Shown piece by piece: positions 10,701 through 17,827 of a DNA stretch of 64,000 bases. Position 1 is the first letter of the stretch. Each line of letters starts with the position of its first letter. The translations under genes and the position numbers were made by a program. Origin of the DNA: Pseudomonadota bacterium (GTDB lineage Bacteria > Pseudomonadota > Gammaproteobacteria > Burkholderiales > Burkholderiaceae_C); NCBI GenBank assembly GCA_022566735.1, contig JADFIG010000006.1:65119-129118 (forward strand). The letters are read 5' to 3'. The notes below the pieces were generated by a model, which was given only the letters and a program-made list of their open reading frames with translations, ran no database searches and was not told the DNA's origin.

Positions 10701-12492
10701 CCCGGCCGGCAAGAAGACGCGCATCACCTGGCCGGACGGCACGGCCATCGACCACGCCTACAGCGCCCACGGCGAGCTGCAGCAGGTCAGCATCCCCGGT
10801 GAAGGCACCCTCAGCGTCGGCGGCTACCACTGGGTCGTGCCCGCGGCGGTCACCCTGCCCGGCGGCAGCACGCGGGTGCTGCAGCACGACGGCCTGCTGA
10901 ACCTGGAAGCCCTGAGCGTGCGCGCGCCGAACCAGCAGACGGTGCTGTCGCTGGCCCAGACCTTCGGCAAGAACCTGGAGTTGCGCAGCGCGGCGCGCAC
11001 CGACGTCGTGGGCACCGCCGCCAGCAGCCGCACCACGAGCTACGACTACGACGACGAGATGCGCCTGAGCAGCGTCGTCACCGACCGCGGCGGCCTGTTC
11101 GGCACCGACACCGAGAGCTTCACCCTCGATGCCGTGGGCAACCGCATCGCGCACAGCCGTGCCGCTGGCGCCTGGGTGTACGACGCCAACAACCGCCTGC
11201 TGCAGCGCGGCTCGGGCAGCGCGGCGGTCAGCTACAGCTACGACGAGGCCGGCAACCTCACGCAGCAATCGGGCCCGGACGGCCTGGTGCGCCGCTTCAG
11301 TCACGATGCCCAGCGCCGCCTGGTGGCCATCGCCGACGGCAGCGGCCAGCTGCTGGCCCGCTACGGCTACGACCCGCTGGACCGCCGCATCTGGCGCGAG
11401 CAGTACCGCGACCGCGCCGGCAACCCGCTGGCCCAGGCGCTGCGCACCGTCTACCTCTACGCCGACGAGGGCCTGATCGCCGAGGCCGTGCAGCCCATCA
11501 CCCTGCAGGCCGATGGCAGCGTCACCGCCACGGCCGCCCCGGTCATCCAGACCCAGTACGGTCTGAGCCCGGACAGCGACTTCGGCACCGACGTGCTGTT
11601 CGTGCGCACCCTCGACACCAACGGCCAGCCCACCGTCGCCTACTTCCACGACGACGACATGGGCCGCCCCCTGCAGGCCACCGACAAGGCCGGCCGCGTG
11701 GTCTGGCTGGCCCAGTACGACGCCTTCGGGCGCGCCCAGACCAACACCCTCGTGGCCACGCCCGAGCAGCCGCTGATCGCGACGGCCTTGCGCCTGCCGG
11801 GCCAGATCGAAGATCCCGAATCCGGCCTCCACTACAACTACCGCCGCTACTACGACCCCGAGACTGGCCGCTACCTCAGCGCCGACCCGCTGGGCCTGGC
11901 AGGCGGAATCAACCGCTATGCCTATGTGTTCGGCGACCCGGTCAACGGCGCCGACCCCACCGGCGAGCTCGCCCCCGTGGCCGCTGCGGCCTGGGCCGCC
12001 GCCCGCGCCTATGCGAGTTGCGTGGCCAAGTGCACCCTCAAGTCCATGGCCAAGGACGTGGTCAAGGGCGAGTGCCTGGACCCGGGCAAGTCCGCCCAGG
12101 ACTGTGCGCTGAAGTGCCTCAACCCCTTCAAGTGGGGCAAGGGCAAAGGCAAGGGCTGGGGCGGTGGCGCCCCGCCGAAGAAGGATTTCACGCCCGCACC
12201 GAAGAAGAAGCGCTATGCGCCGCCGCCCGGCTCGCGCAAGGGCCAGGACTTCACCAAGGCCGGCAAGGACCAGGTCAAGCGCGACAACGCCGACAAGAAC
12301 AACGGCCAGATGAAGTGCGAGCACTGCGGCCGTGACGTCAACAACGGACAGAAGCACGAGCGCGGCCAACGCCCGCCGGACAACGAGGCCCACGTCGACC
12401 ACGTCGACCCGAAATCCAAGGGCGGCTCGGGCACGCCCGAGAACGGTCAGGTACTCTGTCGGGTCTGCAACCTCGACAAGAGCAACAAGTAG
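7708..12492 (+). CDS. RHS/YD-repeat toxin with Sec signal peptide and C-terminal HNH nuclease
   Basis: This is a 1594-residue protein. I chose the ATG at 7708, 5 bp after the previous stop, because it gives a clear signal peptide ending in AHA before QRSVNG; an upstream in-frame ATG at 7630 lies inside the previous gene. After a Gly/Ser/Thr-rich linker (about residues 105-150), YD repeats run from about 290 to 1390. The core closes with DPLGL (1393) and DPTGE (1416). The second motif has Glu where the family normally has Leu or another hydrophobic residue. The tip is a Lys-rich linker followed by an HNH domain: CEHC zinc knuckle at about 1537-1540, HVDHVDP with the catalytic His at about 1562-1565, and a second CRVC knuckle at about 1584-1587. 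Such domains cut DNA in target cells. The likely immunity gene follows 14 bp downstream. Confidence 0.95.
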   Translation: MKRMLLSVLSEIRAFVSTARSLPISLGMPLGLSLALCWTPSAHAQRSVNGLSVTTPNGYAVVVRDDLVLSSEAGQVKWGRQWDGQEWRFNPQWESLSQSWKNLTGSQAADTTGSTVAGSATTATTSTTTSASPGTALLSAGGAGGSGGGCWVWVDEDWQPSYGTALIGGLPQADAVVPARLTPFNRVMGEVGAEQAGYPPLQRVSVDYASLCAGAAVSMPPATDVEAIRRVNELYLGDNGRYAFSNRAVLEKRAVRQMAPQAADALYASLGAGRISLSPQGNDKGFRWIDKSGDWIDYNTQGQVVAYGDRNNNTTWLARDDSGRLLGVVDGRGRVLLTLHYTGQLLTEVRDHPVAGLAGDLAARSVKYGYDSANRLVQVTDVRGNVTRYGYNVSNRLTQITDAAGRSEALAYTGDAVSKHTAADGSVTDYVFEYDDANKQFISKVTGPQTEAGRRVEDLTHNRAGKVVRQLVNGRTDLEVAYDTGARAEVQTNARGLRTRTVRNEFEQVVRIEHPDGAVEQMAYAALHLQQTEATDPLGYLTRFERDAVGNLVRKVEAAGRPEERVTTYQLNARGFPERITRVGRTEADGSVTADAVWQVAWDELGQISQTTDPEGAVRRYVYDRAGNLVQYTDPRGKVTRYSVDEAGNLVGITDPLGRTRTFSFDQVGQLVGEVDERGQRTQLAYDGVGRLTQATSALGGIHKVAYNGQGLPVSETDADGRTTRSEYDNFLRLVRDIDALGNQTQYAYTVADGTASGMLGALVDPTEVRYPTYTERNRLDERERITSETLAHTRQAGPEELTQTTTYDKRGRVVAETDARGKTRRYTYDALDQLVETTDALGNKTRARHDARGNLIEVTDAKGQVSRFAYDRNDRIVQETLPLGQVTRYEHDAAGNLVRRTDPLGDVIVTDHDDAHRPTEVRAYRAGGQWVRTTRFSWDAADNLIGWTDTDATRPAGQQTSSGTATYDEDNRKVAATLTVPDPAGGSFTLSHGYQYSPAGKKTRITWPDGTAIDHAYSAHGELQQVSIPGEGTLSVGGYHWVVPAAVTLPGGSTRVLQHDGLLNLEALSVRAPNQQTVLSLAQTFGKNLELRSAARTDVVGTAASSRTTSYDYDDEMRLSSVVTDRGGLFGTDTESFTLDAVGNRIAHSRAAGAWVYDANNRLLQRGSGSAAVSYSYDEAGNLTQQSGPDGLVRRFSHDAQRRLVAIADGSGQLLARYGYDPLDRRIWREQYRDRAGNPLAQALRTVYLYADEGLIAEAVQPITLQADGSVTATAAPVIQTQYGLSPDSDFGTDVLFVRTLDTNGQPTVAYFHDDDMGRPLQATDKAGRVVWLAQYDAFGRAQTNTLVATPEQPLIATALRLPGQIEDPESGLHYNYRRYYDPETGRYLSADPLGLAGGINRYAYVFGDPVNGADPTGELAPVAAAAWAAARAYASCVAKCTLKSMAKDVVKGECLDPGKSAQDCALKCLNPFKWGKGKGKGWGGGAPPKKDFTPAPKKKRYAPPPGSRKGQDFTKAGKDQVKRDNADKNNGQMKCEHCGRDVNNGQKHERGQRPPDNEAHVDHVDPKSKGGSGTPENGQVLCRVCNLDKSNK

Positions 12493-12506
12493 TGAAGGAT
12501 CCCGCC

Positions 12507-12950
12507 ATGGCCGCACCCGCCAACGCCCGCAAGGTGATCTTCGATCTCGATGTCGAGGACGGCTACCCGCCCGTGGCCTCCGAAGGGCTCTGGGCCACGC
12601 CCCTGGACAGCGGCGACTTCCGCATCGACAACATCCCCTTCTACGTGCCGGGCCTGGCCCTGGGCGACACGGTCAGCGTCGAAGAGGAAGACGGCATCCT
12701 CTACGGCACCGGCGTGGTCGAGCAGGCCGGCCACTCCACCGTGCGCGTGGTGTTCTTCGATGCGGCGGTGGTCGACGAAGTCCGTGCCGCGCTGGTGGTG
12801 CTGGGCTGCGGCTGGGAGAACATGAAGGACGCGACCTTCACCGCGGTGGACGTGCCTCCCGAGGCGGACTACGACGACGTGGTCGCGCTGCTCTCGGCCC
12901 GCGCCGACGCCGACCAGCTGGACTTCGAAGAGTCCTGCATCCAGCACTGA
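12507..12950 (+). CDS. DUF4265 family protein, likely immunity protein for the HNH toxin
   Basis: This is a 147-residue acidic cytoplasmic protein with no signal peptide. The ATG at 12507 is preceded by GAAGGAT at good spacing; a GTG at 12492 overlapping the toxin stop is a weaker alternative. The N-terminal half carries the pattern I associate with DUF4265: YPPV, LWA, then IDNIPFYVPGLALGD, then GHSTVRV. DUF4265 proteins are commonly found beside RHS and other polymorphic toxin genes. Gene order, spacing and acidity (useful against a basic nuclease) support an immunity role. The family assignment is by memory of the motif; the immunity function is inference. Confidence 0.8.
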   Translation: MAAPANARKVIFDLDVEDGYPPVASEGLWATPLDSGDFRIDNIPFYVPGLALGDTVSVEEEDGILYGTGVVEQAGHSTVRVVFFDAAVVDEVRAALVVLGCGWENMKDATFTAVDVPPEADYDDVVALLSARADADQLDFEESCIQH

Positions 12951-12965
12951 GGCCGGGGCAGGGAC

Positions 12966-13337
12966 ATGGGGTCGGTGCGCTGGGGCTGGGTGGCCTTGCT
13001 GCTGCTGGCCGTGCTGGTGTGGCAGTGGCGCTCGGCGCCGTCGCGCCCGTCTGCGCCTGCGGACATCGCGGCCCTGGCGGCCACGGTGGGGGCCGAGGAG
13101 GTCCTCATGTACACCACCACCACCTGCACCTACTGCGCGCAGGCCAGGCACTGGCTGGACCAGCAGGGCTTTGCCTACACCGAGTGCAACATGAGCACCA
13201 CGCCCCGCTGCGAGCAGGAGTTCCTGCGCCATGGCGGCACGGGCACGCCCTACCTGGTGGTCCGCGGCCACCACATGAAGGACGGCTTCGATTCGGACGA
13301 GTTCCTTGACGCGCTGCGCGCCGGGCGCGGCAGCTGA
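12966..13337 (+). CDS. Membrane-anchored glutaredoxin-like protein
   Basis: This is a 123-residue protein. One hydrophobic segment (about residues 5-21) anchors it in the inner membrane or acts as a signal. A Pro-rich spacer follows and then a glutaredoxin/thioredoxin-fold domain. The active-site motif is CTYC (Cys54 and Cys57), and the cis-proline loop GTGTPYLV follows. The domain is short, as in NrdH-like glutaredoxins. A periplasmic thiol-disulfide role is likely, perhaps for cysteine-containing secreted proteins of this region, but its substrate cannot be read from the sequence. Confidence 0.8.
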   Translation: MGSVRWGWVALLLLAVLVWQWRSAPSRPSAPADIAALAATVGAEEVLMYTTTTCTYCAQARHWLDQQGFAYTECNMSTTPRCEQEFLRHGGTGTPYLVVRGHHMKDGFDSDEFLDALRAGRGS

Positions 13338-13398
13338 AGCCCTCGGCACCACCCGTCGCCACCCATTCAGGTGGGCCGTCCGGAATTGAAAGAGGCTG

Positions 13399-13412
13399 TG
13401 ACATTCCTGTCA
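13399..13412. promoter_or_regulatory. Inverted repeat TGACA-N4-TGTCA upstream of the PEP-CTERM-like gene
   Basis: A 5-bp dyad with a 4-bp centre lies about 80 bp upstream of the ATG at 13494, inside a 156-bp intergenic region. Its left arm is part of a GCTGTGACA string also present at 3674-3682 and 43184-43192. I see no convincing sigma-70 or sigma-54 promoter here. It could be an operator, but the arms are short. Confidence 0.3.
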
Positions 13413-13493
13413 TGTGCCGCTGCCAGAATTTGCCGAGCTTGCCCATGCAAGTCCGCATGGCCTGGAGCGCGCAACAGGCGCAGGAAGTCTGAG

Positions 13494-14405
13494 ATGGATC
13501 ACCCCAGCTTGAAATCGGTGTTGCTCGCTGCGGCTTGCAGCCTGGCCCTGGCATCGGCCCAGGCCGCCAATGTGTCTGCCTCGGTGGACGAGCTCACCTT
13601 CACGCTGGTGGACCTCGACCCCCACGACGGCATCGAGCCCAGCATCACCTGGACGGCGCTCAGCGGCGACGTGTTCACCAGCGCCAGCTCGGGCATGCAG
13701 GTGATGTGGGTGGATGCCGCCCAGGGCATCTGGACGCCACAGCACGCCACCGTGCACCCGGACGTCGCCCTCAATGACAGCATCACGCCCTTCCCGGTGC
13801 TGGCCGGCGCGTCGGCCTCGGCCCAGGCTGGCCTGAGCGCCAGCAGCGTGTCGGCCTCGTACAGCGCCCCCCACGATGGCGGCCAGGGTGCGGCCACCGC
13901 ATCGCTGATGGTCGGCTTCGAGCTCAGCCCCATGACCCAGCTGGTGCTCAGTGGCCGCCTGGCCTGGGCCCTGCAAGCCCCGGGTGGCGAGCAGGCCGCC
14001 TTGCCGGCCGGCGCCAGCACGAGCAGCTACCTGCCCTTTGCCACGATGTCGGTGTATGCCGATGTGGCGCTGGACGTGACGTCGGGCAGCGCGCCCGGCG
14101 CGGCCTCCTGGTCCGACTTCGAGGTGCAGAACGTGGCCAACCACACGGTCGGCACCGACCCGGGTGGCGACACCGCGGCGCTGCAACAGGCCTTCAGCCG
14201 CACCTTCGCCTACACCCTCAGCAACGATGGCGTCGGTGCGCTGGGCGGCGCTTTCCGCTCCCTGGTGACGGTCAGCGGCTCGCAACTGGCGCAGCAGGCC
14301 ACCGTGGTGCCCGAGCCTGCCGGCGCGGGCCTGGCCGCGGCCGGCGCGCTGATCGGTCTGGTCGGGGTGGGGGCTCGCCGCCGCCGCTCCCTGCGCCAGG
14401 CGTGA
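13494..14405 (+). CDS. Secreted protein with PEP-CTERM-type C-terminal sorting signal
   Basis: This is a 303-residue protein. The ATG at 13494 has AGGAAG 6-8 bp upstream and gives a clean signal peptide ending in AQA. The C-terminus has the tripartite PEP-CTERM form: VPEPAG, a hydrophobic helix (about 282-297), then RRRR. Such proteins are sorted at the membrane by exosortase and are linked to extracellular polysaccharide production. The middle, about 250 residues rich in Ala, Ser and Thr, matches nothing I can name. No exosortase is present in the window. The next gene starts within a few bases of the stop, so it may be read with the secretion operon. Confidence 0.82.
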   Translation: MDHPSLKSVLLAAACSLALASAQAANVSASVDELTFTLVDLDPHDGIEPSITWTALSGDVFTSASSGMQVMWVDAAQGIWTPQHATVHPDVALNDSITPFPVLAGASASAQAGLSASSVSASYSAPHDGGQGAATASLMVGFELSPMTQLVLSGRLAWALQAPGGEQAALPAGASTSSYLPFATMSVYADVALDVTSGSAPGAASWSDFEVQNVANHTVGTDPGGDTAALQQAFSRTFAYTLSNDGVGALGGAFRSLVTVSGSQLAQQATVVPEPAGAGLAAAGALIGLVGVGARRRRSLRQA

Positions 14406-14422
14406 TCACGGTGGGTCAGCGC

Positions 14423-14857
14423 ATGGGCCGCATCGCCATGCCCCGGGCGCGGCAGACGGGCTTCACCCTGCTGGAGCTGCTGGTGGTGATGGTCATCATC
14501 GGCCTGCTGGCCGGCTATGTGGGGCCGCGCTATTTCTCGCAGATCGGCAAGACCGAGCGCAGCACGGCCCGCGCCCAGATCGAGGGCCTGTCGCGCGCGC
14601 TGGACACCTACCGCCTCGATGTCGGCCACTACCCGACGACCGAGCAGGGCCTGGCCGCGCTGACGGCCGCCCCGGCCAACGAGGCCAAGTGGGCAGGGCC
14701 TTATCTGCAAAAAGGCTTGCCGCAGGACCCCTGGGGCCGCGCCTACGTCTACCGCCAGCCTTCGGCCACGGCCGGGCAGGACTATGACCTGATGTCTCTG
14801 GGCAAGGACGGCCAGGCCGGTGGGGAGGGAGACGCCGCCGATGTCTCCTACCGCTGA
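14423..14857 (+). CDS. gspG: Type II secretion major pseudopilin GspG
   Basis: The prepilin leader ends at Gly13, with cleavage before FTLLELLVVMVIIGLLAG; Glu at mature position 5 is present. The N-terminal helix is followed by the GspG signature YRLDVGHYPTTEQGL and by a C-terminal beta region with DPWGRAYVYR, KDGQ and acidic residues typical of the calcium site. Starts at GTG 14402, ATG 14423 and ATG 14438 are all possible; 14423 is preferred for leader length. GspG subunits polymerise into the periplasmic pseudopilus that pushes substrates through the secretin. It opens the secretion operon and overlaps gspF by 17 bp. The prepilin peptidase needed to process it is not in the window. Confidence 0.92.
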   Translation: MGRIAMPRARQTGFTLLELLVVMVIIGLLAGYVGPRYFSQIGKTERSTARAQIEGLSRALDTYRLDVGHYPTTEQGLAALTAAPANEAKWAGPYLQKGLPQDPWGRAYVYRQPSATAGQDYDLMSLGKDGQAGGEGDAADVSYR

Positions 14858-16139
14858 ATTCCGCCCGGCCGCCCAGGTACCCGCTTCCCCGGTGTCGGCC
14901 CCGTCTGCTGCGCTGTCTGCGGCATCTCCTGCGGCCACCGCCGCCCGCCGCTTCCGCCTGCAGGTGCGCCAGCCCGGCAAGGCCGCGGAGTGGGTCGAGC
15001 TGGCCGCCGCCAGCGAAGCCGATGCCATCCTGCACGCCGCCGGTCGGGGCTGGCAGGTGCTCGCGCTGCAAGCCGCACAGGTGGCCGAGCGCCAGGCCCG
15101 CGCCGCGCGCGCCGGGGCCTTCCCGCTGCTGCTGTTCAGCCAGGAGCTGCTGGCCCTGCTGGAAGCCGGCCTGAACCTGACCGAAGCCATCGCCACCCTG
15201 CACGCCAAGGAGGGCCCGGGTGCCGTGCGCGACCGCCTGGCCGCGGTGCTGCAGGCCTTGCGCGAAGGTCGCAACCTCTCGGATGTGCTGGAAGACCACC
15301 CGCAGGACTTCCCCGACGTCTACGTGGCCACCGTGCGCGCCTCCGAGCGCACCGGCGACCTGCCGCACGCGCTGGCGCGCTACATCGCCTACCAGCTGCA
15401 GTTCGACGGCATCAGCAAGAAGCTGGTGTCGGCGGCCATCTACCCGGTGATGCTGCTGGTGGTGGGCGGCTTCGTCACGCTGTTCCTGCTGGGCTATGTG
15501 GTGCCGCGCTTCAGCGCCGTCTACGAGTCCTCCGGGCGCGACCTGCCGGGCCTGTCCTTGATGCTGCTGGCCTTCGGCAAGCTCATCCACGCGCACTGGC
15601 AGGCCGCGGTGGCGGGCGCCTTCGCGGCCCTGGCGGGCCTGGGCTGGGCGCTGTCGCGGCCGGCCGGTCGCGGCTGGCTGGTCAACCAGGTGCTGAAGGT
15701 GCCGGTGCTGGCGCGCCGCGCCGACGATTTCCGCCTGGCGCGCTTCTTCCGTGCCGTCAGCCTGCTGCTGGCCTCGGGCATCGCCTTGCCGCGGGCGCTG
15801 GGCATGGTCACCGGCCTGCTCAGCCCGGCGCAGCAGCAGGCCTTGCGCGCCGCGCGCCTGGCCATCGACCACGGCCAGCCGCTGTCGCAGGCGTTGCGCG
15901 AGCACGGCCTGTCCGGCGCGGTGGCGGACTCGTTCATCCGCGTGGGCGAGCGTTCCGGCCAGATGGCCGAGATGCTGGAGCGCACCGCGCGCTTCCATGA
16001 CGAGGACTTCGGCCGCTGGGTGGACTGGGCCTCGCGCCTGCTGGAGCCCGTGCTGATGGCCGTGATCGGCCTGATCGTGGGCACGGTGGTGGTGCTGATG
16101 TACATGCCCATCTTCGATCTGGCGGGGTCGCTGCAATGA
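14841..16139 (+). CDS. gspF: Type II secretion inner-membrane platform protein GspF
   Basis: This is a 432-residue protein with two repeated T2SSF domains (about residues 95-220 and 300-425) and three membrane segments, the last ending MYMPIFDL at the C-terminus. A low-complexity Ala/Ser/Pro stretch opens it. The ATG at 14841 follows GGGAGGGA by about 10 bp. Family motifs include FSQELLALLEAGLNLTEAI and the second-repeat counterpart LLLASGIALPRAL. GspF/PilC proteins form the membrane core around which the ATPase turns to assemble the pseudopilus. The stop overlaps the gspE start as ATGA. Confidence 0.93.
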   Translation: MSPTAEFRPAAQVPASPVSAPSAALSAASPAATAARRFRLQVRQPGKAAEWVELAAASEADAILHAAGRGWQVLALQAAQVAERQARAARAGAFPLLLFSQELLALLEAGLNLTEAIATLHAKEGPGAVRDRLAAVLQALREGRNLSDVLEDHPQDFPDVYVATVRASERTGDLPHALARYIAYQLQFDGISKKLVSAAIYPVMLLVVGGFVTLFLLGYVVPRFSAVYESSGRDLPGLSLMLLAFGKLIHAHWQAAVAGAFAALAGLGWALSRPAGRGWLVNQVLKVPVLARRADDFRLARFFRAVSLLLASGIALPRALGMVTGLLSPAQQQALRAARLAIDHGQPLSQALREHGLSGAVADSFIRVGERSGQMAEMLERTARFHDEDFGRWVDWASRLLEPVLMAVIGLIVGTVVVLMYMPIFDLAGSLQ

Positions 16140-17827
16140 ACTTCCCTGACACCCTGGCCCACCCCTTCGAGGCCCGCTGGTTGCACGAAGCCCATGCCGC
16201 GCTGGCGCGCGAGTCGCTGCCCTTCATGCGCCTGCTGGAGCGCGCTTCCGGCCTGCCGCCCGAAGGCTTCCTGCACAGCCTGGCCGGGCACCTGGGCGAG
16301 GCCGTGCTGGACATGCCCGCGCTGCTGGACTGCGACCCCGACTACCGCGCCTGGGGCTTTGCCGAGGCCGCACAGAAAGGCGTGTGCGTGCTGCGCGCGC
16401 AGGCCGATGGCCAGCTGTGGCTGGCCTGCCAGGACCCCTTCAACGAGGCCGTGGAGACCTGGGCGCGGCACCGCTGCGAACGCCTGGGCCTGCAGCCGCA
16501 GCTGGGCCTGGTGCATGCAGACGACTTCGCCGCCTACCTGGCCCGCCAGGAGCAGGCCCTGCGCGCCATGGACGGCGTGGAGACCGGCCTGGCCGCCAGC
16601 GACGACGAAGAGATCGCCGCCAGCATCACCCTGTCGTCCATCCAGGAAGACAGCAGCCAGGTGGTCAAGCTGGTCAACTCCACGCTCTACGACGCCCTCA
16701 AGCTGCAGGCCAGCGACGTCCACCTGGAGTGCGACGCCGGCAGCCTGCACGTGCTGTGCCGCATCGACGGCGTGCTGGTGCCCATCACCCAGGTGCAGGG
16801 CCAGGAGCTGGCCGAGCAGGTCATCTCGCGCATCAAGGTGATGGCCGACCTCGACATCGCCGAGCGCCGCGTGCCGCAGGACGGCCGCTTCAAGGTGCGC
16901 GTCAACGGCCGCGAGATCGACTTCCGCGTCTCGATCATGCCCAACATCTTCGGCGAGGACGCGGTGCTGCGCCTGCTGGACCGCCAGTCGCTGACCGAGC
17001 AGGCGCGCCAGCTCAACCTCGATCACCTGGGGCTCGATGCCAAGGGCATGGCCGACATCCGCCACCTGGCCGCGCGGCCGCACGGCATGCTGCTGGTGAC
17101 CGGTCCGACGGGCTCGGGCAAGACGACGACGCTGTACGCGGCCATCACCGAAATCCACGACGGCCGCGACAAGATCGTCACCATCGAAGACCCGGTCGAG
17201 TACCGCCTGCCGCGCGTGCTGCAGATCCCCGTCAACGAGAAAAAGGGCCTGACGTTCGCGCGCGGGCTGCGCTCCATCCTGCGCCACGACCCGGACAAGA
17301 TCATGGTCGGCGAGATCCGCGACGACGACACCGCGCAGATCGCCGTGCAGGCAGCCCTCACCGGCCACCTCGTCTTCACCACCGTGCACGCCAACAGCGT
17401 GTTCGACGTGCTGGGCCGCTTCATGCACATGGGCGTGGACCCCTACAGCCTCTCGGCGGCGCTCAATGGCATCGTCTCGCAGCGCCTGGTCCGCGTGAAC
17501 TGCAGCCACTGCGCGGTGGACGTGGCACCCGACCTGGCCCAGCTGCAGCAAGCCGGCCTGAGCGCGGCCGGCGTGGCTGGCTGGCAGTGGCGCGCCGGGC
17601 GGGGCTGCGCGCACTGCCGTGGCGTGGGCTACAAGGGTCGCAAGGCCGTGGCCGAGGTGCTGACCCTGGACGACCCGCTCAAGGAAATGATCGCCACCAA
17701 GGCGCCGGTGTCCCAGCTCAGGCAGCACGCCGCGGCCATGGGCATGCAGACCATCCGCACCCTGGTGACCGGCATGGTGGCGCGCGGCGAGACCACGCTC
17801 GATGAGCTGCTGCGGGTGGTGGGGTGA
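16136..17827 (+). CDS. gspE: Type II secretion assembly ATPase GspE
   Basis: This is a 563-residue cytoplasmic ATPase. The N-terminal domain (about 1-150) is followed by the T2SSE core: Walker A GPTGSGKT at about 323-330, an Asp box around IEDPVEYR, Walker B IMVGEIRD, and a His box TGHLVFTTVHAN. A tetracysteine zinc site (CSHC about 456, CAHC about 491) is typical of GspE/PilB. It powers pseudopilus assembly through GspF. The start overlaps the gspF stop by 4 bp and the end overlaps the next gene by 1 bp. Confidence 0.95.
   Translation: MNFPDTLAHPFEARWLHEAHAALARESLPFMRLLERASGLPPEGFLHSLAGHLGEAVLDMPALLDCDPDYRAWGFAEAAQKGVCVLRAQADGQLWLACQDPFNEAVETWARHRCERLGLQPQLGLVHADDFAAYLARQEQALRAMDGVETGLAASDDEEIAASITLSSIQEDSSQVVKLVNSTLYDALKLQASDVHLECDAGSLHVLCRIDGVLVPITQVQGQELAEQVISRIKVMADLDIAERRVPQDGRFKVRVNGREIDFRVSIMPNIFGEDAVLRLLDRQSLTEQARQLNLDHLGLDAKGMADIRHLAARPHGMLLVTGPTGSGKTTTLYAAITEIHDGRDKIVTIEDPVEYRLPRVLQIPVNEKKGLTFARGLRSILRHDPDKIMVGEIRDDDTAQIAVQAALTGHLVFTTVHANSVFDVLGRFMHMGVDPYSLSAALNGIVSQRLVRVNCSHCAVDVAPDLAQLQQAGLSAAGVAGWQWRAGRGCAHCRGVGYKGRKAVAEVLTLDDPLKEMIATKAPVSQLRQHAAAMGMQTIRTLVTGMVARGETTLDELLRVVG

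Noticed and set aside
3630..12516. Very long minus-strand open frames (1386 and 1618 residues) opposite the repeat protein and the RHS gene
   Set aside because: They are shadows of high-GC coding DNA: low-complexity His/Gly/Arg/Val-rich products with no domains, lying fully antisense to convincing genes.
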